A stretch of DNA of 21,008 nt, taken from contig JAWQRM010000616.1 in the NCBI GenBank assembly GCA_033557675.1, forward strand, positions 1 through 21,008, read 5' to 3'. A program made the position numbers and the translations under genes. Shown piece after piece: positions 8,919-19,259 of the stretch. The stretch's first letter is position 1. Every line of letters starts with the position of its first letter. The notes under the pieces were generated by a model. The model saw only the letters and a list, made by a program, of their open reading frames with translations, had not been told where the DNA came from and searched no databases. This stretch comes from Coptodactyla brooksi (taxonomy: Eukaryota; Arthropoda; Insecta; Coleoptera; Scarabaeidae).

Positions 8919-9092
8919 CATTGAGGCAGTTGCCGTAGAACTTGTTATTAGTTTTAAACGTTATTCATTAAGATTGATATTGTTAATTAACTTTTAATAA
9001 ACACTGCTTGCGTCTTATCTTTTTTTATGATTTACTTTCTTTTCTACTATTACGTTGTTTCTCAATTTCACTGACTTTTGGAGGACACTGTA

Positions 9093-10058
9093 CATATCAT
9101 AATTTTCTTCACTTAATTAATTAAATGAAGAAGTGCTTTAATTAAATAATACGATTTTTACTAGATTCAAAAATAATTAGAAATTTGCTGATATTAATTA
9201 CTTTATTACGTTTTATTACTTAACATGCAAAATTTGCAAATGTATATAGACAGAATCGACCACCGAAGAAAAGAAGAACGTAGTACCAACGCGACAAAAT
9301 TTTTTAAATCATTCTGATTTAAAAAAAGTTTGCTGTAAACCTAAGTTTCATTGTTTTCAAGTTGCTATAAATATTTATTTAGTTCACTGTAAGTTTTAAA
9401 ATTGTAGTATTTGTGGTTAAATATCACACTAGTTCGTAATGAATATGTCATTGTATAGTTAATACATATAGTTAATTTTCCTAATTAATAAAGTAGTTCA
9501 TGACAATGTCAGAAATTAATTGTGTCTGGATCGAACTAAAAAATGGAAGGAAGTTCTTAGGGTGAAAACTATAATGGTTATATATGACACATTGCGTTTG
9601 CAATATAGTCAATCAAAATGCGACATTTTTTTAAATTTTCAAAGCGATTTTGTAATAACATGGAAATATTATAACCATCTAAACTTTTCGTAAGAATTTC
9701 AAGTAATTTCTAATCCTCCAAAATTCCATACCGCAACAGCATGTTTACTTATTGCGTTGATATATGAGTTTCGCTCGTATACATTTATTACAAGACGGTT
9801 TTACAACTCGGCGCAATTTAATCTGCTCGCGTTCAAACGAAAGATTGCAGAATTAGTTATGTTTGTTGGACTTATCAGACGACACTATGTTTGCCACGAA
9901 CAAGTGCTGTTAATCCTTTTGAAATACTAAAGCAAACATGAGGTGTATAAAGACTGAAAGTGTCGAAATTAAAGTAACCATCTAACGGGTGCTAGAAAAG
10001 AAAATAGTTTATAGAAAAAATAACCCTTTTCGAAAAGGTAGAAACATGAAAAGATATC
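9093..10058. other. AT-rich spacer, no gene seen
   Basis: No coding frame of note. It contains a near-palindrome CTTCACTTAATTAATTAAATGAAG close to 9109-9132. An imperfect inverted pair (GAAAACTATAATGGTTATAT near 9563-9582, its partner near 9666-9692) may be a decayed short element. 9730-9900 is slightly CpG-richer without a clear promoter. Confidence 0.4.
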
Positions 10059-10196
10059 AAAATCTTAAAATTGTCCTTTAATGAATATATTTTAAACGAT
10101 TTTTAACCTTAGCGAAATTAAAACATGAATTTACAAACGCTGACATCTTTTGGGCAGTAACCGTATTAACAATTCGACACAAAAGCAACCTGTATA
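10059..10196 (+). repeat. Long direct repeat, left of Penelope-like fragment 1
   Basis: About 138 bp recurring at 10929-11066. Best-kept core: ACGCTGACATCTTTTGGGCA, then GTATTAA.AATTC and GAAAGC.ACCT-like sequence. Identity falls away from the core. It abuts the fragment at 10197. Confidence 0.75.
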
Positions 10197-10928
10197 TAGA
10201 CTGTATTTTCTTCTTTGCTTCGTCTTGCACATTATTTGTTCGAAGTTTCTTTTATTTGCAGTCTCATCGCTATTTTCACGACTGGTGTGTGTTTTGTTGT
10301 TTTCTTTTATATATGGTGGATTGCTGTTTTATTGTAGGAGTCCCACTATCAGAAATACTATCAGATATATTCCTACAAAAACTTGAAGAAGGAAATTCAA
10401 GAAAAACAAGCAGGTTACGTATTAAATTACATCAATACGCTCAGGAAAATAAAATTCACACAACAGCACGAACTATTGGGATATCACAATCACCAAGAAA
10501 GAAGACACAAACAGAAGGGGAATTAGAAACAAGAATTAGATATCACATTGCAAATAGCTAATAAAAAATGGATACCCAAGAAGATTAATAGCTGAAATTC
10601 ACTAAAACATAAAGAACAAATAAAAACTCATCCGAACAAGAAACAATACAGTAATTAAAAGCGAAATACAATGGACCACATTCACTTATCGACCGCATAA
10701 CAAAAATATTCAAGAAATACAACATAAACATTGAATTCCGAACTGCACACGGCACAAAACACGCAACACAGAAAATAATAGAAAAAAAAGCACTAAATTG
10801 GAACAATTCGGAAAAGGTGAAACAAGTTGACTACAAATAAAAAAAAAACAGTGTTAGTCAATCAAGCATCAAGAAAAATCGAACCTATAATATTTAAGAC
10901 GAAGCATGGAGGAAAACGTATATAAACA
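10197..10928 (+). mobile_element. Penelope-like retroelement fragment 1
   Basis: Broken reverse transcriptase in several frames. GVPLSEILSDIFLQKLEE near 10335-10388 matches the GxPMGSPLSxxLAxI..LE segment of Penelope-like enzymes. A degenerate KKIKFT/KPTQTD region follows. KHKEQIKTHPNKKQYSN lies near 10608-10658. AKYNGPHSLIDRITKIFKK and YNINIEFRTAHGTKH lie near 10661-10765, the linker that precedes the GIY-YIG endonuclease. The YVDD catalytic motif and the endonuclease are missing. It starts with the same TAGACTGTATTTTCTTC as fragment 2. No intact protein; frames at 10150-10561 are only partly the real frame. Confidence 0.75.
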
Positions 10929-11066
10929 TTCTTAAAATTGCTACTTATTAGCATGTTTTAATCAATTTTTAAAATTAACTAGATTAAAAATATGAATTTG
11001 CAAACGCTGACATCTTTTGGGCAGTAGCCGTATTAAGAATTCAGTATGAAAGCGACCTATGTATAA
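10929..11066 (+). repeat. Long direct repeat, right of Penelope-like fragment 1
   Basis: Second copy of 10059-10196 (TCTTAAAATTG, ATTAAAAATATGAATTTGCA, then the ACGCTGACATCTTTTGGGCA core). It starts directly after the fragment. Confidence 0.75.
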
Positions 11067-11589
11067 CCGTGCATGTATAATAAGTTGCCTATAGTAATAA
11101 TATTTATTGTTGAAGTGTAGGTATTGTTAAGACGTACATAGTAAACATAAATTGTATACTACAATCTGTTTTGGATTATAAAATATATTTACTTTGAAAT
11201 TAAAATCACTAAATGATTGCTGTTTTGATCTAAGCATATACTAATAGTATACAAAGCTAATTGTGAACAACTGTGCGAGACCTTGGTAATTTTTATTTAG
11301 AAACTGAACTTAGCCTTAAACTAAAACGTACCGCTATAAATAAATAATTTTGAAACCTAACGGTCGACTAATAACGTTTTTGAGAAAACACACGTGGCGT
11401 AAATAAGCAACTAGGCAACCAAAAAACCTCTCGAAAAGAATTACGTGAAGGACAGCGGCTAACTTGAAAGCGAGCGCAGGTCGACTATCCACTTTCAAGT
11501 TTCAGTTCGGCCACTTTGCAGTTCAGTGTTCCGTCTACCGCGGGCTCGTTAGTTTTCGATTCGACGAGTGTGAAAGAAGCCACGTAAAC
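11067..11589 (+). promoter_or_regulatory. HIBADH upstream region
   Basis: AT-rich to about 11360, then CpG-richer to the start codon. Two initiator-like TCAGT sites at 11502 and 11523, and a 9-bp inverted pair ACTTGAAAG/CTTTCAAGT (11462-11470, 11492-11500). The presumed 5' UTR runs from about 11505-11525 to 11589. No TATA box at a fitting distance. A frame running through from 11464 is not the protein. Confidence 0.4.
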
Positions 11590-12607
11590 ATGTTCAGACG
11601 CACCATCGTTTTATTAAATTTACGTACGAACGTGCTGCAGCGTAAGTTAAAAAAAATCAAGTCGTTCGTTGCGCGGAAGGTTTTAATATCGGAGTCGTTT
11701 CGTTTTAACAGAGAGAAATCAGTCGACGGACGTCGGATTTATCGGACTGGGCAATATGGGAGCCCGCATGGCGAACAATATGATCCAGAAAGGGCTGAAA
11801 CTGAAAGTTTACGACGTGCTGCCGGAAGCCGCGAAAGCCGTCAACGGGGCGACGGTGTGCGGTTCGGTAAAAGAGACCGCGCAGGGTTGCAAAGTGGTCA
11901 TCACGATGTTACCCGACGGCGGAATCGTTAAGGAGACGGTTACCGGAAAAGGCGGGATAGCGGAAAGCATCGACAAGAACGCCCTATACGTCGATTGTTC
12001 CACCGTCGAGTCTTCGCTCGCCCAAGAACTGTACAAGACGGCGAAGGAGAACGGTTTCAGGTTCTTGGACGCCCCGGTATCCGGGGGAGTAACGGGGGCC
12101 CAGGCGGCGACCCTCACTTTTATGGTGGGCGGCGATAAATCGGACGTCGACTACGTGGAACCGACCCTGCTGAAAGCGGGAGCAAGGGTGGTGCATTGCG
12201 GGAAACCGGGAGCGGGCCAGATAGCGAAGATCTGCAACAACCTGCTGCTGGCGGCGAGCATGACGGCCGTGTCCGAGGCGATGAATCTCGGGATAAAAAT
12301 GGGACTGGACGCGAAGACTTTGACCTCGATCATCAACTCGTCCACCGGGAGGTGCTGGTCGTCCGAGACATACAATCCCGTACCCGGACTCATGCCAAAC
12401 GTGCCCTCCTCGAACGGTTACAAGGGCGGGTTCATGACGAAACTGACGGCGAAAGATCTGGCGTTGGCCCAAACGACCGCGCTGGCCTGCGGCGCCCCGC
12501 TGCCGATCACGGCGCTGGTCCATCAGATATACAGGGTGATGATGACGCAGGGTTACGCGGATAAAGATTTCTCGTCGACGTACGAATTCTTCAAGGGGCA
12601 AAACTAG
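11590..12607 (+). CDS. HIBADH: 3-Hydroxyisobutyrate dehydrogenase, mitochondrial, complete
   Basis: NAD-dependent oxidation of 3-hydroxyisobutyrate to methylmalonate semialdehyde in valine breakdown, mitochondrial matrix. CDS 11590-11641 plus 11712-12607, 70-bp intron (GTAAGT..AACAG, phase 1), 315 aa (human 336). Residues 1-24 are Arg-rich and lack acidic residues except the last, as in a targeting peptide (MFRRTIVLLNLRTNVLQ). The Rossmann motif VGFIGLGNMG is at 25-34, the substrate-binding DAPVSGGV at 137-144, and catalytic Lys190 in GAGQIAKICNN. A C-terminal helical domain includes SSGRCWS-like STGRCWSSETYNPVPG and ends DFSSTYEFFKGQN. All key residues are present and the gene looks functional. 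Exon 2 is much more GC-rich than its surroundings. Frames on the other strand (11809-12601) are shadows. Confidence 0.97.
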
Positions 12608-12730
12608 CTTTTAATTTCGGCGAAATTCCGACATGAAGAAACTACTAAAAGAAAAGATACTAAGGCGAACGGTTACGCGTGTACATTTTAGAAAAAAGAA
12701 AAGTGAATTACCGTTAGGTTTATTTTTAAT

Positions 12731-12736
12731 AATAAA
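12731..12736 (+). terminator. Poly(A) signal of HIBADH
   Basis: AATAAA 124 bases after the stop codon, followed by an A-run and T-rich sequence. Only candidate at a normal distance. Confidence 0.6.
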
Positions 12737-12990
12737 AAAATATTTTACAAGAGGCTTTTCTTTCTCCCTTTTTGGGTTAATTAAGTCGTAACCGACAACA
12801 AAGTTTGTTGCATCGAATTCCGCCTTTCACGAAAATTTTACTAACTTTGGAACCTTGTTCAAAAGTAATGTCAGCTGCAAAATTAACCAAAATATTCGAA
12901 ATATTTTGTGTTCATTTGAACAATATTTACATCATTATTGATAGATTTCATCTTAGCAAAAATCCTTCTTTCCTCGTCCACAACAAACAA

Positions 12991-13093
12991 TCTACGAAAC
13001 TATTGAAGGATCTTCTATTATTTACTCCAATATTTAGACAGTTCATAACCCGTGAAAGATATCTCTAAATTTTGCGTTATTTACATTTTGCAA
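12991..13093 (+). pseudogene. piggyBac transposase segment, copy 1
   Basis: Encodes a DLLLFTPIFRQFITRERYL-type frame, then a stop where copy 2 continues LEILRYLHFAN. About 95% identical in DNA to the start of the copy at 13614. It is cut off at TTTGCAAAT by the Penelope-like fragment. 12737-12990 upstream is AT-rich and shows nothing I can assign. Confidence 0.8.
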
Positions 13094-13613
13094 ATAGACT
13101 GTATTTTCTTCTTTGCTTCGTCTTGCACATTATCTGCTTGACGTTGCTTTTATTTGCAGGTTCATCGCTATTTTGAAGACTGGTGTGCGTTTTGTTGTTT
13201 TCTTTTATATACGGTGGATTGCTGTTTTATCGTAGGAGTCCCACTATCAGGAATACTATCAGAAATATTCCTACAAAAACTTGAAGAAGGAATAACTGAG
13301 AAAATTCAAGAAAAACAAGCAGGTTACGTATTAAACTACATCAATACACACAGGAAAATAAAATTCACACAACAGCACAAACTATCGGGATATCGCAATC
13401 ACCAAGAAAGAAGACAAATTAACAGAAAACCGACACAAACGGATTACATAATCTACTCCGCAGACTGGAAACAATTCCAATGCAGAAGGGAAATTACAAA
13501 CAAGAATTACACATCACATTGCAAATAGCTAATAAAAATGGATACCTAAGAAGATTAATAGCTAGCTGAACAATTCCCCATTTGTTAAATTTTAGACTGT
13601 CGAAAAGCTTAAT
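13094..13613 (+). mobile_element. Penelope-like retroelement fragment 2
   Basis: About 470 bp closely match fragment 1, from TAGACTGTATTTTCTTC to AAGATTAATAGCT. It keeps a better frame: GVPLSGILSEIFLQKLEE, then INTHRKIKFTQQ and INRKPTQTDYIIYSADW, typical of the Penelope-like reverse transcriptase C-terminal part. The YVDD motif is deleted between them. The last 45 bp (to 13613) do not match fragment 1. It is flanked by two copies of the same piggyBac segment. Confidence 0.75.
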
Positions 13614-13888
13614 CTACGAAACCATTGAAGGATCTTCTATTATTTACTCCAATATTTAGACAGTTCATAACCCGTAACAGATATCTCGAAATTTTGCGTT
13701 ATTTACATTTTGCAAATAATGAAGAAACCATACATCATCCTTTGAGAAAAATCACACCTATAATGGACCTTTTGGATCAGCAATTTTCATCTAGTATAAA
13801 TCCTGAAAAAAACCTTTGCGTTGATGAAAGTTGTGGAAAAGAAGGCTAAAGTTTAAACAATTTCTACCCTTGAAGAAACACCACACTG
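13614..13888 (+). pseudogene. piggyBac transposase segment, copy 2
   Basis: Frame with FRQFITRNRYLEILRYLHF, LRKITPIMDLLDQQF and NLCVDES. The Asp of VDES is the first catalytic residue of piggyBac DDE enzymes. A frameshift just after it leads to LKFKQFLPLKKHH in another frame (family: K.RL.FKQ..P.K), after which similarity ends. About 90 codons of a roughly 550-aa family; inactive. No TTAA-flanked ends found. Confidence 0.85.
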
Positions 13889-13984
13889 AATCAAACACCC
13901 ATTATGAGAAATTTCACTTGAGAATTTCATACAGGACACAAGTTTGGGCGTTTTTATAGAACGGCTTGACACCTTAAATCCTGA

Positions 13985-14240
13985 CAGTCTAAAGGTCAAA
14001 GCTCTGCCGTAAGATTGTAATAAATCCTGCACATCTTCAGAACCCATTTTAGATTCAATTCTGATGCTGGTTTCGCTATTTCTTCAGCTATGCCCTCCAC
14101 CGTAGTAAATTCTTCAAAGTAAACAACGAAACTTGGAAACAACTTCTTTCAAACTTCTGTTAAATGCGGTTATGTTCTCATCCGATAAATCGAAAACATT
14201 TTTATGGCATTTAAAATCGTAAGTTCTTTCAGATGTTCAA
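13985..14240 (-). pseudogene. pogo/Tigger-like transposase C-terminal fragment
   Basis: Minus strand: VEGIAEEIAKPASELNLK, then after a shift GSEDVQDLLQSYGRALTF. This resembles the tail of pogo-family (DDE_1, CENP-B-like) transposases, where an E..A.E.NLE...EDVQ.LL..H..ELT pattern is common. Upstream, around 14200-14170, a frame with LNA and DLSDENITAF may correspond to the preceding LNACWKKLWP region. Short and broken, so the assignment is tentative. Confidence 0.4.
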
Positions 14241-15539
14241 TTCACTTTGTTTAGATCCTTCAAAGAAATCCTTGTCGAAGGTACATCCAACATTGCGAAA
14301 AATTATAAGATAAAACTTAACCAAAATATTAATCAAACTTATTGCCAATAATTTATTGTTTGCACTACACCTTTTTCAAAAGAATTAAAAAATAAATATC
14401 AATACATTATTGCGTAATGGTATGTACCGTTACGCGACTCTTAAACTTTTTAATTTGTCAAAATGAGCAGCCACCTATTTGATACACTCTAATAACATGT
14501 ATTGCAAAACTGCCCTCAAAATCCGACCTGAGTAAAGATAAGGAAAAGCCCTGTACTCTATAACATTTTACTAGGATGGTGAATCGCTGCGAAGTTTTCG
14601 TTGAACGGTGTTTGAAAAAAAATGGAGCGGAATTGCTTTTAAAAAATCTGGCGTTTCGACTTTTTCGGCCCAGGTAACGTATAAGCCGTCATGTCACACA
14701 GAAATATTATCTCGAGTACAAATAAACGATATAACAGCGTCGAGTGTAAGGTAAATATAAACCTTCCCGCGATCGCAAACATTCTATGTACGATACAGAA
14801 GATTTGAATTGCATAAACCTCAGATTATCTGTGGATTAATTGCCGACGGGATTGTTTGTTTAATCCGGAACATTTGTCTGATGGAGAGTCTGTTGATATA
14901 AAACATTTTCCAAACTCTGAACACATTGAAAGCTTTTTCACCGATAAACATTCCTTGTATAGAAAAAACTTGATTTTGCCAGCATTTTACACTTTCTTTC
15001 CTTCGATTCTGTTAGTTAGTAACACAACTTACTGATAATACAATATCCCTCTGTAACAAATTTTAAATAAAGTTGTGCACAATACTTCGGAATGTTGTAT
15101 AATACTTCGGATGTTCAAATATTGCATAATTCTAAAGATAACGCTTTATTTATTTCTTGTCACTTTGAACATAGCATATCAGTCAAATTAGCGCATATAG
15201 ATAAAAAACAACTGGTATTAAATCACAAAAAGAAACGTTATCACTGAAATTTAATTATACGGCGAAGGTCGAGCCAGCACTAATTGCGTTCTAATCTGTA
15301 GTCAGCTGATCGCCCCAGCGAAGAATTATCTGTATTCGAAAGATTCGCACTAATGAAAACGAGACGAGCCGTCTAATCTTCGATTAATTTAATTAATTTC
15401 TTAAATTTTAACAGTTGCACAAACGGCGATAGCAAATCAAGGGCAAGCCAGATGGTGGGCATGTCCGCACGTCATTGGTCGCATTAATCAGCTCATATGT
15501 TCGCCTCCTAACAGATTCGAACAGGCAGCAAAATCTAGG
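14241..15539. other. AT-rich spacer with minor structures
   Basis: A near-palindrome GCGTAATGGTAT/GTACCGTTACGC at 14412-14435. An open plus-strand frame without ATG (about 14812-15057, with NPEHLSDGESVDIKHF and NSEHIESFFTDKHSLY) looks protein-like, but I do not recognise it; it may be a transposon scrap. 15250-15539 is GC-richer than its surroundings and could be regulatory. No gene is supported. Confidence 0.35.
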
Positions 15540-15549
15540 CTATTTATAG
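15540..15549 (+). promoter_or_regulatory. TATA-box-like site
   Basis: CTATTTATAG, 46 bases before the ATG at 15595, inside a locally GC-richer stretch. The spacing fits a TATA promoter with a start site near 15570. Such sites also occur by chance in AT-rich DNA. Confidence 0.3.
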
Positions 15550-15594
15550 ACACGTACGACAATCTCCACACGCACTCCTTCCTAGTATACTGAC

Positions 15595-15750
15595 ATGCCT
15601 ATAATACCGATAGTGGCAGCTTTTGTACAGTTGAGGTGCTGTTTTTCAAAAGCTATATTAGTACGGATGAGTATGCCAAAATTTAGCAACCGAAATTCTG
15701 ACGCAACCTGGCCCATCCCACTTTCCAATCATCAAAACAAAACTGCTTAA
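15595..15750 (+). CDS. Short ORF, 51 aa, downstream of TATA-like site
   Basis: ATG to TAA, starting MPIIPIVAAFVQLRCCF (hydrophobic) and ending NHQNKTA. No recognised family and too short to judge. Its only support is position after the TATA-like box. It could instead be the first exon of something unseen. Confidence 0.15.
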   Translation: MPIIPIVAAFVQLRCCFSKAILVRMSMPKFSNRNSDATWPIPLSNHQNKTA

Positions 15751-16984
15751 TATAAAAGTATACACATAACACGATAATTAGGGTGTGTAATTGAAATACT
15801 TTATCAAACAGACCGACATATGTTCAGTTGTAGTTTGTGGTAATGTTATGTTGATTACAGAATTTAAAGATAATCTTCCGAAGTACGTTTTCGCTTCGTA
15901 TATGAATAGCTAAATTATTTAAATGAATGAATTTAACTGAATTAGCATACAAACAACATGAGATTGCACTTTTTATCCTTCAGATACATTAGAAAACTAT
16001 TTTCTGTAAGCACCGGTCAATTGGCTTATCTTTATCTTTTAACTTTCAAGTACACAATTAAAGCAACTATTAAAAAATTCACTCTTATAAATATCTCGAT
16101 TTATGTCGAATAAAACTTGTTCAAAAATTATTCCTATTTTTTTTTAAATAATTACGTTTCTACCCATTACTTTTCAATAATTTTTATTAAACCAACTATA
16201 ATAACAATAAAAATAGAGCTTAATTGCAACTTTGAGAATTATAATTAATAAAACTATAATAAGTATTATATTGCAACATACTACGCTATAAATTATGTGT
16301 AAATATTCCCTTAAGAAGGAAGATAACGCAATTTCATGCTTAAATACTTAAAGTTAAATACATAAAATATATTTTGGGAACTCTGACGTCTACCTACCAG
16401 TAGGTAGATATTTTTAGGCATCATTCCGTTTTTATACATAATCATCTGACTGGGAAAAAATTTAAGGTTCTGTTTATCAAACAAAACGCACGTCGTCTTA
16501 ACTTTCTAAAATGTAATTTTAACTATACTTTTAGTTAATCTGTAAAAAATCGATTTACTCCTAAAATATTGATAAACCGCCGATTCGGTAATAATACACG
16601 AAGTATAAATATTTGATTGGCAAAACGCGACAATATTACATTTAAACTTTGGAAGGACGCAAGTCGTTTAAGTATAGTTCTCACCGTTGACCAGGTTCAA
16701 GTGCAAAACTTTGGAACGCTAATTTTAAATGCACGCTTTAAATTTCAAGTTTTATTTTAGCCGAAAACGAGCGCCGCAATTCTCTTATCGGTTTTATTAG
16801 TCAATATCGCCCGAGTTCGATTTTGTATTCTAAAAGTGAAAAATAGAAAGTTCGATACACTACTCTTTTATAGCACGGTATAAGAATGAAACTGAAAAAA
16901 AATTTAAACGAAGCAGTACTTCTATAATTACTTTTATTTTTCTCTCAACAGCCCTTTACTACAAACGTTTTGAAACACATTATA
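15751..16984. other. AT-rich spacer, no gene seen
   Basis: No supported frame or RNA. Contains a perfect 9-bp hairpin TCTACCTAC-CA-GTAGGTAGA at 16389-16408 and many A/T runs. Confidence 0.4.
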
Positions 16985-17165
16985 TGAGTATTAATATAAT
17001 TTTAATTATAATTTTAAAGGACAGCGCCCTCTATATTTAAAAAGCGGTAACTTTTTAAATATGCTACGTGTTATCTACAAATAATATCAAAAACATCGAA
17101 AATTACTTTATCAAATACACAGTCCGCCGTCTATAACCTGCCATCTTGAAATTTTATTCACGGTG
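16985..17165 (+). repeat. Tandem repeat pair, copy 1
   Basis: Shares with 17212-17445 the ordered blocks GTATTAATATAATTTTAATT, AGCGCCCTCTATATTTAAAA, AATTACTTTATC.AATA and CC..C.TGAAA.TTTA.TCAC. Offset about 230 bp. Noncoding. Confidence 0.7.
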
Positions 17166-17211
17166 TTTTCTAGTATTGAATAAAATAAAAATAATTCAAG
17201 GAAAACATTGT

Positions 17212-17445
17212 ATTAGTATAAATATAATTTTAATTGAAATTTATACAGCGGCCTCTATATTTAAAAAGCTGTACTACAACAACCGCTTTGCAGCAACGTA
17301 TTCATTTTTCACTCATAACTGTTGTGTTTGACATATATAGAAAATATCCTACGCGTTTATGTACAAGCAGTATAAAAAACATTTAAATTACTTTATCTAA
17401 TATATTTCAACCCACCAGCCTGAAAATTTAATCACTGGGAACGGT
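17212..17445 (+). repeat. Tandem repeat pair, copy 2
   Basis: Second copy of the 16985 repeat (GTATAAATATAATTTTAATT, AGCGGCCTCTATATTTAAAA, AATTACTTTATCTAATA), with an extra stretch of about 50 bp inside. The 61-codon frame at 17146-17331 lies across the pair and is not a gene. Confidence 0.7.
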
Positions 17446-17545
17446 ACAAGATTTCAATTGACCGGTAATCCTTTAATAATTACTAAATCCTCATATTAGA
17501 TTATATTATCCTTATATCCAAATACTTATCTGGTGCAATTACTGG

Positions 17546-19259
17546 TGCATCAAAATTGTCACATAATTGCAGAATTAGAAAAATAGCTGCTTTTCTGAAA
17601 GTTATTCCTTTATGAAGATTTCTGTTTCGCTGGTTTGGATTATTTTCTTTAGTTAAACATTCTTTGGTATACTAATTTATTTAATATAGATAGATAAATT
17701 TGGTACAGTTGTTTCTTAATAGTAAAGAATAATAATTTGCTTTATAAAATACAAAACAGCAGTTAAAAAAACTATTAATTGGAACAAACAGCTCCAGTTT
17801 CTGTCAAGATTCAAGTATCAATGCTGAAGCGTGTCTTTAAAATAGAAGTGTCTTGTTGTTCTCTAACAACATCATAAAGGAATTTATTTCTTTATAAAGA
17901 ATTTTGGCGGTTTGGACTGTTTTTTTTTGTAGTCAAACCTTCTCTGGTACGATCATTTATGTAATATAGGTACATGAACTTGATACAGTCGATTCTTGAT
18001 AATAGAAAATAATAATTTTCTGTATAAAATATAGAGCAGCAGTTGAAAAAACTATTCATTGTAATGAACACCTTCAATTTCTGTCAAGAAATTGAATTAT
18101 CTCTGTAGAAACATGCCTTTAAAATAGAAACATCCGGTTATTTTCTAACATTTTGCAACAGTATACAGAAACATGAAATGGAACAAACCCAAGTACAAAA
18201 ATTGTTCTCAGTTTACATCAAAATTGTCACATAATTGCAGAATTAGAAAAATAGCTGTCTTTCTGTTGTGGAAAATCAACTACATATTTTAAAAAATAGA
18301 GAATGTTTTCATATAGGATGTTATTCCTTTACGAAGATTTCTATTTCGGTGGTTTGGATTATTTTTTTTAGTCAAATATTTTCTGGTATACTAATCTATT
18401 TAATATAGATACATGAATTTGATACAGTTGTTTCTTAATAGTAAAGAATAATAATTTGCTTTATAAAACATAAAACAGCAGTTAAAAAAAACGATTCATC
18501 CTGTTGTTCTCTAAACATCATTTTGCATCAGTCTATAAACACACGAAATAAAACAAACCTAAACACAAACATTTTTTTCAATTCGCATCAAAATCGTCAT
18601 ATAACTGCAGAAGTATAAAAACAACTGGTTTTCTGTTGTGGAAAACTAGCCATTTCTAAAACTAGAAAATATTTTCATAAAGGAAGTTATTTCTTTATGA
18701 AGTATTCTGTTTTGGTGGTCTGGATTGTTTTTTTTTTAGTCAAACCTTCTCTGGTATGCTGATTTATTCAATATAGATACATGAACTTGATACAGTCGAT
18801 TCTTAATAATAGAAAATAACAATTTTCTGTGTAAAACACAAAGCAGCAGTTGAAAAAACTATTCATTGTAATGAACACCTTCAATTTCTGTCAAGATCCC
18901 AAGTATCTCTGTAGAAGCACGCCTTTAATACAGAAACATCCTGTTATTTTCTAACATTTTGCAACAGTGTACAGAAACGTGAAATAAAACAAACCTAAAT
19001 ACAAAAATTGTTCTCGAAAATAATTTATTTAATATAGGTACATGAATTTAATACAGTTGATTATTAATAGCAAAGAATAATAATTTGCTTTATAAAACAC
19101 AAAACAGCAGTTAAAAAAACTATTAATTGTAAGGAACAGCTCCAGTTTCTGTCAAGATTCAAGTTTCAATACAGAAGCTTGCCTTTAAAATAGAAGTGTC
19201 CCGTTGTTTTCTAAACAGCATTTTGCATCAGTCTACAAACACACGAAATAAAACAAAAG
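17546..19259 (+). repeat. Tandem array of two alternating monomer types, left part
   Basis: Degenerate monomers built on GGTTTGGATT..TTT.AGTCAAA, TTCTCTGGTATACT, TTTAATATAGATACATGAA, ACAGCAGTT and TTTCTGTCAAGAT. The CAGCAGTT anchor recurs at 17757, 18037, 18476, 18844 and 19105. Two subtypes alternate: type 1 (CTTTATAAAACA.AAAACAGC, at 17757, 18476, 19105) and type 2 (GCAGCAGTTGAAAAAACTAT, TGTAATGAACACCTTCAATT, at 18037, 18844). Spacings vary (280, 439, 368, 261 bp) through internal deletions. No coding potential. Confidence 0.85.

Larger units (their letters stand above)
7402..9090 (-). mobile_element. Tc1/mariner-type transposon, decayed, 1689 bp
   Basis: Both ends read TA|CAGTGTC.TCCAAAAGTCAG inwards: left 7402 preceded by TA at 7400-7401, right 9090 followed by TA at 9091-9092. 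The terminal inverted repeats run about 155-165 bp (7402-7568 and 8933-9090), sharing GAAAAGAAAGTAAATCAT and TTTATTAAAAGTTAATTAAC. The TA target duplication, end sequence and inside transposase remnant (minus strand) fit the Tc1 group. The centre (about 7850-8870) is not recognisable Tc1 sequence and carries nested material, so the element is inactive. Confidence 0.85.

Noticed and set aside
11464..11931. 155-codon plus-strand frame before and through HIBADH exon 2 start
   Set aside because: Runs through 5' UTR, exon 1, intron and part of exon 2 in the wrong frame; splicing gives the correct N-terminus.
11809..12601. Long minus-strand frames (102, 205 and 80 codons) over HIBADH
   Set aside because: Shadows caused by the GC-rich codon use of the gene.
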